NCBI GenBank assembly: GCA_018369015.1
Contig: JAGZDD010000003.1
Coordinates: 1-64,000, forward strand
From: Clostridiales bacterium
Lineage (GTDB): Bacteria > Bacillota > Clostridia > Lachnospirales > Lachnospiraceae
Direction: 5' to 3'
DNA: 64,000 nt
Shown here: piece after piece, positions 57,475 to 64,000 of the stretch
How positions within the stretch are numbered: the stretch's first letter is position 1
Layout: each line of letters begins with the position of its first letter
The notes under the pieces: model-generated
Databases searched by the model: none
Seen by the model: only the letters and a program-made list of their open reading frames with translations
Told to the model about the DNA's origin: nothing
Translations under genes and position numbers: made by a program

Positions 57475-58832
57475 CTTCGACTGCAAAGCAAAAAAGGACT
57501 TTAAATATGCTGACGGATTCTCCGGGAAAAGCGCTGTTTTTTTTCTCACTCCCGATTATTTTGGGAAATCTTTTCCAGCAGCTTTATAATATGGTGGACG
57601 GAATCGTCGTCGCACGCTTTGTCGGCGAAAACGCTCTGGCTGCCGTCGGCACCACAACGGCGCTCACCAACGTATTTATCGCTATTGCCATTGGCGGAGG
57701 GATCGGAAGCTCGGTCGTCATTTCTCAATATCTCGGGGCGCGGCAGCTTGACAACATGAAAAAAGCCATCACGACGACCCTCATTAATTTCGTGGTCCTT
57801 TCCGTCGTGATGGCGGCCTTCGGCCTGGTTTTCTGCGACCATATCCTCACTGCGCTCAATACGCCGGACAATGTTTTTTCCGATGCCCGCACCTATCTGA
57901 GCATTTACTTCTGGGGTCTCCCCTTTTTGTTTTTGTACAATGCACTTTCTTCTATTTTTAATGCCCTTGGCGATTCCAAAACACCTTTAAAACTGCTGAT
58001 TTTTTCATCTGTTTTAAATGTGTTTCTCGACCTGCTTTTTGTCATTGCTTTCCATATGGCTGTCGCCGGCGTCGCCATAGCCACCCTGATCGCCCAGGGG
58101 CTTTCCGCGGTTTTGTCCTTTATCCTCATGCTCCGGCGCCTGAAAAGCTACGAAACATCGCCCGGCCTGGCGCTCTATGAAGGCCGTCTTGCCCTGCGCA
58201 TTATAAAAATTGCAATACCGTCAATTATCCAGCAGACAATTGTTAATCTTGGAATGCTTCTTGTCCAGTCCGTTGTCAACAGCTTCGGCTCCCAGGTCAT
58301 GGCCGGTTATGCCGCCGGCAGCCGTTTTGAAGGTATTTGTGTCATTCCAATGGTTGCTGTGGGCAACGCGGTATCTACCTTCACCGCCCAAAATACGGGC
58401 GCAGGGCAGATTGACCGGGTAAAAAAGGGCTATCATGCCAGCTACCGCCTTGTCATTGCCATCGCTGTTATTATCTGCCTGATCCTGGAGCTTTTTGGAA
58501 ATGTGCTTATCACCGCATTTCTTGACTCGGGTTCCAGCGCCCTGGCATTTTCCACCGGCGTGGCTTATTTGAAATTTCTTGGATTTTTCTATGTCCTCAT
58601 TGGCTTTAAATGCAGTGTGGACGGAGTGCTCCGCGGTTCGGGAGATACAATTGTTTTTACCTGCGCCAATCTGGTCAATCTTGGAATCCGCGTCCTTGTG
58701 GCCTACACCCTGGCCCCGGTCGCCGGCGTGGCCGCCGTATGGTACGCTGTGCCTATCGGCTGGCTGTCCAACTACCTTATTTCCTTTATATGGTACTTAA
58801 CGGGAAGGTGGAGTAAGAACCGGGCGATTTAG
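57471..58832 (+). CDS. MATE family efflux transporter
   Basis: A 453-aa MatE protein (SLPIILGNLFQQLYNMVDGI, then VVARFVGENALAAVG; second half VAVGNAVSTFTAQNTGAG). It is translationally coupled to an RpiR-type regulator. Its last 47 bp overlap, on the opposite strand, the end of apbE. No terminator is visible between the two. Substrate unknown. Confidence 0.93.
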   Translation: MTSTAKQKRTLNMLTDSPGKALFFFSLPIILGNLFQQLYNMVDGIVVARFVGENALAAVGTTTALTNVFIAIAIGGGIGSSVVISQYLGARQLDNMKKAITTTLINFVVLSVVMAAFGLVFCDHILTALNTPDNVFSDARTYLSIYFWGLPFLFLYNALSSIFNALGDSKTPLKLLIFSSVLNVFLDLLFVIAFHMAVAGVAIATLIAQGLSAVLSFILMLRRLKSYETSPGLALYEGRLALRIIKIAIPSIIQQTIVNLGMLLVQSVVNSFGSQVMAGYAAGSRFEGICVIPMVAVGNAVSTFTAQNTGAGQIDRVKKGYHASYRLVIAIAVIICLILELFGNVLITAFLDSGSSALAFSTGVAYLKFLGFFYVLIGFKCSVDGVLRGSGDTIVFTCANLVNLGIRVLVAYTLAPVAGVAAVWYAVPIGWLSNYLISFIWYLTGRWSKNRAI

Positions 58833-59802
58833 AAAAATTGGAATGTATGCGGCCATGGGTATCCATGGCTATATACCCAATTTCCGGGCTAAAATCCATA
58901 AATGGACAATACCTGGCGTCTGTCCTAAGCTGTTTTAAAACCGCATCCCCCTTCTCCCGGCCCAGCACGTACAACGCTGTGGACAATATATCGCCGGCAA
59001 CTGCCAGGCTTGTCACACAGGAAACGCTTAAAAACCGTGAGGCCGCCGGCTGTCCGGTTCCCGGGTCGATAATATGGGCATAAATGTTTCCTTCCTTTTC
59101 AAAATAATGCTCATACCAGGAGGATGTGGATAATGCCTCATTTTTTATATTTAGCACAGCCATCATTCGAGAAGGGTGCTTTGGGTGCCGGACAGCGGTC
59201 CGAAGGGCATTTTCCCCAAGAATGTACACATTACCGCCAAAATTCATATACGCGCCTTCCACGGATTCCGACTTCAAATATGAAGCGATAATATCCAGGG
59301 CAAAGCCCTTTCCCGAGGCCCCCGGGTGAAGCTCTATTCCAGGGCGGTCGATAAGCACTTCCATGGTATTTTTAAATAAATGAATATGCTCATATCCGCT
59401 TCGGGCAAGCGCCGTATTAAGCTCTTCTGCGCCTGGCAGACGGTCCTCCCTCTGGCAGTTTTCCCACAGACGTATGACCGGCCCTAAGGTAGGATCAAAC
59501 GCGCCCATACACCGGTGGGCCATCCATAAATTGATTTCCAGAAACAAAAATAACATTGGCGATATCTTATATTTCTGTCCGGCTTTATACGTCCGGCACA
59601 AAACGGCCAGCTCTGATTGTGGATCATAAACATTCAATACCTGCTGTACTGTAAGGGCAAGCCTTTGACATTCTCTTAAAATTTTTGCTTCATCCGCTCT
59701 CCTTAAAATTCCCACGGTACAAAAGGTTTCATAGGCATAGAAGCTTCGCTCCGCCCATATCTTATCCTCATCGTTTTTCTTCAAATGCTTTTCTGTATTC
59801 AT
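58786..59802 (-). CDS. apbE: FAD:protein FMN transferase
   Basis: A 338-aa ApbE-family flavinyltransferase. It attaches FMN through a phosphoester bond to Thr/Ser of target flavoproteins. Seen are ASGKGFALDIIASYL, the MNFGGNVYILG motif, HIIDPGTGQPA, and the Mg2+-binding Asp in AGDILSTALYVLG. No signal peptide or lipobox is present, so it is probably a cytoplasmic form. It overlaps the response-regulator gene by 35 bp on the same strand and the MATE gene by 47 bp on the other. No target flavoprotein is nearby. Confidence 0.9.
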   Translation of the reverse strand: MNTEKHLKKNDEDKIWAERSFYAYETFCTVGILRRADEAKILRECQRLALTVQQVLNVYDPQSELAVLCRTYKAGQKYKISPMLFLFLEINLWMAHRCMGAFDPTLGPVIRLWENCQREDRLPGAEELNTALARSGYEHIHLFKNTMEVLIDRPGIELHPGASGKGFALDIIASYLKSESVEGAYMNFGGNVYILGENALRTAVRHPKHPSRMMAVLNIKNEALSTSSWYEHYFEKEGNIYAHIIDPGTGQPAASRFLSVSCVTSLAVAGDILSTALYVLGREKGDAVLKQLRTDARYCPFMDFSPEIGYIAMDTHGRIHSNFSKSPGSYSTFPLSTI

Positions 59803-61348
59803 TCGGCGACATCCCTACTTTATCTTTGAATATTTTTGTAAAATAAGCAAAATTATCATACCCAGTCTGGGAAGAAATCACGCTGACCGGGATTTTCGTT
59901 GTCACAAGGAGCTTTTTAGCTAAATCGATACGCTTTTGTATGAAATAGCTGCTTATGGAAACGCCCATTTTCCGTTTAAACAACCGTGAAAGATAATCCG
60001 GGTTCAAAAAAACAAGGCGGCTCAGTTCTTCTCTTGTAATATTTTCCTGAAAATGATCGTCAATATAGTTTTTAATAATATCCGGCAAATCATTCGCCTG
60101 TTCAATCTTTCTTTTATAGCTTATAGATTTTTCCAATAAGTCATCGATATAGGCAAGCATATGTCCAGAGGATAGCGACGCTTTGGTATACATTTGGCGG
60201 TTTTCCTCATTGTTAAACAGCATATGCGCGTAAATATTCACCGAATCCAGATAAGCGTATATAAGCTGGGTCATATCCATTCCCAACTGGCAAAGCTGGC
60301 AGCTGCTAAGCTCATTATTTCTTTCAAGCAGCTCCAAATACTCCCTAACCCTGGCTTTTAACTCATAAATCTGCTCATTTTTTAGCAGCGCTGCCCAGGC
60401 TTTAAGATCCGGCGTTCTTCCCTGAAGCTTCACAGGTTCATAGCTATCCAGATATAAAATCCGGTTTGCTCCCCGGGGGGATTCGTACAGCATTTCACAA
60501 ATTTTTTGAAGTTCTTCATAAACAACATCAACGGTTTTCCATATACCTACTCCCAAAAAGAATACAGCCCCTTCCTTCCCTATATTCTCCCATAAAGCTT
60601 CCATAAACAGGCGCACACGGGCATCAACAGGAGAACTGAGGGTATTTATGGACGATTTCAATAAGATAATCCCACTATCATCTGAAAGGCGCTCAAAAAA
60701 CTCCCATTCTATCCGGTCATTTTTATAGCTGTCAGAAGCAACGGCTTTTTCTCCTCTGCCAAAATACCGCTCCGACAGACGGGGCGCCAAAGTTCTCAAA
60801 TTTGCGCTAATATCTGCCATAGGCTGGTCCGACTGGATAATGGCCGGCAAAAATACTAGCTTTCTCAAATAGGACAGTCCATTTTCAACCATATACTTTT
60901 CAAGGCTGCCGCTGCCTGACGAAAGCTGCCCGGATAAAATAAGCTGCCAAAAATGGCCGCTCTCACCTTTACGGCTTGCTTTTACTTCCCTCGCCGCGGC
61001 TAGGACAGAGCTTTCTAAAAGGCCATAATCCACAGGCTTTAATAGATACTCAAAACTTCCAAGCTTAATCGCCCTCTGGGCATATTCAAACTTTGCATAG
61101 CTGGTCAGAAAAATAACCCTGGCCGTTATTTTTTGAGTTCTGACCCAATCGATAAAATCTAACCCGTTTTCTTTGGGCATTTCAATATCACATATCATAA
61201 GATCTATCGTATTTTTTTGCAGAACCTCCCTGGCGGCGGCAGCCCCCAGCGCGCAAAATACCTGTTTCACACCAATTTTATCCCAGTGAAGGTTTTTCTG
61301 GATTCCCGAAATAACATGGAAATCATCATCGACAATGAGCAGATTCAT
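59768..61348 (-). CDS. Response regulator with AraC-type output (YesN-like)
   Basis: A 526-aa regulator. Residues 1-120 are a receiver domain with acidic Asp-Asp near residue 7, phosphorylated Asp in DLMICDIEMPKENG and Lys in YLLKPVD. A middle region follows. Residues about 425-526 are an AraC DNA-binding domain (NITREELSRLVFLNPDYLSR, then ISSQTGYDNFAYFTKIFK). It pairs with the upstream histidine kinase, which it overlaps by 4 bp. Its likely target is the sugar ABC transporter operon. Confidence 0.94.
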   Translation of the reverse strand: MNLLIVDDDFHVISGIQKNLHWDKIGVKQVFCALGAAAAREVLQKNTIDLMICDIEMPKENGLDFIDWVRTQKITARVIFLTSYAKFEYAQRAIKLGSFEYLLKPVDYGLLESSVLAAAREVKASRKGESGHFWQLILSGQLSSGSGSLEKYMVENGLSYLRKLVFLPAIIQSDQPMADISANLRTLAPRLSERYFGRGEKAVASDSYKNDRIEWEFFERLSDDSGIILLKSSINTLSSPVDARVRLFMEALWENIGKEGAVFFLGVGIWKTVDVVYEELQKICEMLYESPRGANRILYLDSYEPVKLQGRTPDLKAWAALLKNEQIYELKARVREYLELLERNNELSSCQLCQLGMDMTQLIYAYLDSVNIYAHMLFNNEENRQMYTKASLSSGHMLAYIDDLLEKSISYKRKIEQANDLPDIIKNYIDDHFQENITREELSRLVFLNPDYLSRLFKRKMGVSISSYFIQKRIDLAKKLLVTTKIPVSVISSQTGYDNFAYFTKIFKDKVGMSPNEYRKAFEEKR

Positions 61349-62943
61349 TGTTCCTCCACCTCCCCTTCCTTGATCTGCGGCGGAATATGAATATCGATCA
61401 CAGCTCCTTTTGCCGGGCCATTATAAAACTCAACGTAAGCGTCCTCTTTATATGTATAATACAGCCGTTTAAGGGCGTTCGATATGCCAATATGCCCATT
61501 TTCATGCTCCATATAATCCCGGCTGTCCTTAAGCTTTTCCAAAAGCTCTTTTCCAAACCCCGGGCCATTATCCATAACACATATGTTTATATAAGGTCTG
61601 TTATTCATTGTTTCCGAAAACACAGTCACCGTTAAAAGCAGCTTTTTATCCAGATCCATAGCATATTTAATGCTGTTTTCCACAAAGGTCTGAATAAGAA
61701 GCGGAGGAATTTTAACCGCCTTTGTTTCATGTTCCTGCTCAATATAACAGTCAAAGGTAGCGCCAAACCGCAGCTTTTGAATATCTACATAGTGTTTAAT
61801 ATGTTCTAACTCTTCCCAGATAAAAACAAAATCCCGCTGATCATTAAAAAGGTACCGCATATAATTCGCCGTCATGGACGCCATAGAGGCTGCCTGGGGA
61901 TATTGCCGAAGGTCAATCATATTATAAATAAAATTCAGGCAGTTCAGATAAAAATGAGGTTCGATCTGAAGCTTTAAGTAGTCCATATACATCATCTGTT
62001 TTTTAATCTCACTTTCATAAACTTCTCTGCGCAGCCCGTGAATCACCGGGCGCAGTACCCGCCTGTAAAGGAGATAAATAACAATTAATATGGTACACAA
62101 AATAGCAAAACCAATGAGCGCTAATGTCATATGCATAAAGAATGTTTTTTGCCATAGCCCATAGTCTGAAACAAACATTTCAACCTTAAATGGAAGCGTC
62201 TGGAAACTCCGTTCCATCACCACAATACTTTGAACTGGTTTTTCCTGCCCGGAAACAACCTTATTATGGCTGTCATATAGTAAAACCGTACACTTTCCTT
62301 CTTCAATCGCATTCTCTAAAGGCCATATAAGATCCGACGGACGTATAAAGCACCCGACATAAACTTCATCCATGGAATACAGCTTCAATATGTAAGCCAT
62401 TTCATTCTCAGCTTCAACAAGCTGCCAGTAGGAAGTGCCGGAATTGGGTATGAGGCTGTTATTTTCAAGACGTCTGCAAATATCTGAGGTATAAAATTCC
62501 CACTGCGGCAATGTCAGCCGGTCATTTGCATTAGAACCAATTAGCATGTCTATTCCCGGAAAATATGCAAAAAACTGATATTCATTTCCATACTCCATAG
62601 AATACATACGAAAAACATCTCTAAGCTTATTGGCATAATAATTCCTGAAGGCCATATTTTCCGTTGTTTTTATTTCGTGAATATAGGAATCCAGTTTTGG
62701 AACCGAATCATCTTCCCCGAGTACAAACATACCCATGCGGTAATTAATATTAGAAACCGTTGTTTCAATTTGTTTCATATAAAAATCAATAAAGGTTTCG
62801 GCATAATTAACGACCTGATTGCGAAAGTAAATTGTACTGATGACGCTGGCGCTGATATAAATGACAAAAAGAGGTACAAGAACAGGCACCAGCCATTTTA
62901 AACAGCCGGAAACTTCATTTTTTGCTTGCTTCGTACCTCTCAT
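61345..62943 (-). CDS. Sensor histidine kinase (YesM-like)
   Basis: A 532-aa membrane kinase. One helix is near residues 15-37 and a second near 268-292, with an extracellular sensor between them. The phospho-acceptor His is in LKLQIEPHFYLNCLNFIYN. The ATP-binding part has LLIQTFVENSIKYA and DNGPGFGKELL. Such kinases sense sugars or their binding proteins. It is co-transcribed with a sugar permease and its response regulator. Confidence 0.95.
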   Translation of the reverse strand: MRGTKQAKNEVSGCLKWLVPVLVPLFVIYISASVISTIYFRNQVVNYAETFIDFYMKQIETTVSNINYRMGMFVLGEDDSVPKLDSYIHEIKTTENMAFRNYYANKLRDVFRMYSMEYGNEYQFFAYFPGIDMLIGSNANDRLTLPQWEFYTSDICRRLENNSLIPNSGTSYWQLVEAENEMAYILKLYSMDEVYVGCFIRPSDLIWPLENAIEEGKCTVLLYDSHNKVVSGQEKPVQSIVVMERSFQTLPFKVEMFVSDYGLWQKTFFMHMTLALIGFAILCTILIVIYLLYRRVLRPVIHGLRREVYESEIKKQMMYMDYLKLQIEPHFYLNCLNFIYNMIDLRQYPQAASMASMTANYMRYLFNDQRDFVFIWEELEHIKHYVDIQKLRFGATFDCYIEQEHETKAVKIPPLLIQTFVENSIKYAMDLDKKLLLTVTVFSETMNNRPYINICVMDNGPGFGKELLEKLKDSRDYMEHENGHIGISNALKRLYYTYKEDAYVEFYNGPAKGAVIDIHIPPQIKEGEVEEQ

Positions 62944-62963
62944 ATCATCATCCCTCCCAGTGT

Positions 62964-63860
62964 TTAACCTTTAACAGCTCCCATGGCAATTCCCTTTGAA
63001 AAGTATTTCTGGAGCAGGGGAAATAAAATTAAAATCGGAATCATAGCTACAAAAGCAATGGCCATCCGAACAGAAACCGTCGGGAGCTTTGCCAGCATTT
63101 CAGAATTTGAGCCAACCTGGCTCGAATTTAAGTATTGAATATCGGTCACTACTTTATTGAGAAAATTTTGTATACTATATAATTTTTCTCCGTCATATCC
63201 TGTTAAATAGTATAAACCATTGGTCCAGTCGTTCCAATAGCTCAAGCCGGAAAACAATGCCATTGTCACAGCAATGGGCTTTCCAAGGGGGAGGATAATA
63301 TTTCCAAAAATACGAAACTGGCTCGCCCCGTCAATTTCCGCAGCTTCCAAAAGCTCCCCGGGAATGTTGCTGCTGTAATAGGTTTTCATTAAAAGCACAT
63401 TCATTGTGTGCATAAGCAGTGTCGGTACAATTAAAGCAAAAATCGTATTTTTTACATTGAAAACCGACGTATACATTAAGTAGGTCGGTACAAGCCCTCC
63501 ATTAAACAGCAAAGTAAATACAACATAAAATGTAAAAATACGCCGTCCGGGCAGTTTGGGAAGCGACAGCCCATAGGCCAGCATTGCCGAAATCATCACA
63601 TTGATACTCGTTCCCACAAGTGTCACGAATAAAGTAACGCCGTAAGCCCTGAAAATTTTATCCCCATTCATAATAATATATTCGTAGGCATAAAGACTTA
63701 ATTTTTCCGGGAAAAATGAGTAACCGTTTAAAACAAGTGTATTCTCCTCTGTGATTGATGAAACGAATACAAGAATAAAAGGCAGTATCGCTATAATGGT
63801 TACGGCAATCATTACGGTATGGGAAATAAAATTAAATATTTTCTGATCCTTTGATTTCAT
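62964..63860 (-). CDS. Carbohydrate ABC transporter permease (LplC/YtcP-like)
   Basis: A 298-aa permease with six helices. The start PFILVFVSSITEENTLVLNG, the contact loop EAAEIDGASQFRIFGNIILP and the end FSKGIAMGAVKG mark the second permease of a CUT1 system of the LplABC kind. The ATG follows AAAGGAGG. The first permease and probably the binding protein should lie to the right, outside the window. It is 20 bp upstream of the kinase gene. Confidence 0.93.
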   Translation of the reverse strand: MKSKDQKIFNFISHTVMIAVTIIAILPFILVFVSSITEENTLVLNGYSFFPEKLSLYAYEYIIMNGDKIFRAYGVTLFVTLVGTSINVMISAMLAYGLSLPKLPGRRIFTFYVVFTLLFNGGLVPTYLMYTSVFNVKNTIFALIVPTLLMHTMNVLLMKTYYSSNIPGELLEAAEIDGASQFRIFGNIILPLGKPIAVTMALFSGLSYWNDWTNGLYYLTGYDGEKLYSIQNFLNKVVTDIQYLNSSQVGSNSEMLAKLPTVSVRMAIAFVAMIPILILFPLLQKYFSKGIAMGAVKG

Positions 63861-64000
63861 CAGGCTCCTCCTTTTTAAACATGCATTTTGTCACTTTTAT
63901 TTCTGCAGGCAGGGAGCCAAGGGCAGGCCCGCCTGACCCTGGCACTCACGATCCAGCACTAAAAAAGCGCGCTGTCGCGGTCTGCCTTTCTTACAATAAG
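63861..64000. other. Spacer with a GC-rich hairpin at the window end
   Basis: Around 63916-63943 an imperfect stem pairs GCCAAGGGCAGGC with GCCTGACCCTGGC (10 of 13 positions). It might end or attenuate a transcript that comes from the right. No gene is seen in these 140 bp. Confidence 0.4.

Overview
The window looks like chromosome of a gut Clostridium of the family Lachnospiraceae. The signs are the gene set rpmE - DUF1385 - prmC - prfA with rho nearby, AGGAGG-type ribosome binding sites, many ABC and MATE transporters, AraC/YesMN-type regulators, and a large set of glycoside hydrolases. This assignment is inference from gene content; there is no 16S gene, and I saw no tRNA or CRISPR array.

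Layout. 1-4.9 kb: alpha-mannosidases GH38 and GH125. 5-7.6 kb: two tandem MATE exporters. 7.8-8.7 kb: a frameshifted Rpn-type nuclease gene. 8.8-14.5 kb: hisC, a second aminotransferase, and the translation block prfA-prmC-DUF1385-rpmE, all on the minus strand. 14.6-23.7 kb: an island between rpmE and rho. It has two AraC regulators fused to GH39-like domains, divergent from an operon encoding a MATE protein, a GPH-type MFS symporter and the two subunits of a probable C-glycoside deglycosidase. 23.7-27.9 kb: rho, with a long disordered insert, then gdhA. 28-32.3 kb: a large wall-anchored surface protein, a roughly 220-bp segment bounded by inverted recombination-site-like repeats, and a serine recombinase. 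32.4-38.4 kb: a DUF6512 membrane protein, a MATE protein with a PucR-type regulator, and a GntR-ABC operon. 38.7-41.1 kb: an amino-acid ABC transporter with substrate-binding protein and permease fused. 41.2-46.6 kb: a peptide/nickel-type ABC transporter. 46.9-56 kb: a LacI-controlled operon with a sugar ABC importer, GH31, a sulfatase and GH13. 56.7-58.8 kb: an RpiR regulator with a fifth MATE protein. 58.8-63.9 kb: apbE, a YesN/YesM-like two-component system and a sugar ABC permease whose partners lie beyond the window.

The most exciting structure is the 31.37-31.60 kb segment. Two 22-bp dyad sites in inverted orientation (19 of 22 positions shared) flank a sigma-A-like promoter that now points away from the surface-protein gene. 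A Hin/Pin-type recombinase gene lies 32 bp outside the segment. I interpret this as a phase-variation switch read in its OFF orientation. The second most interesting is the C-glycoside (plant polyphenol) island that separates rho from rpmE. The intergenic spaces also carry at least three families of short dispersed repeats, one of which has a copy in the presumed leader of gdhA.
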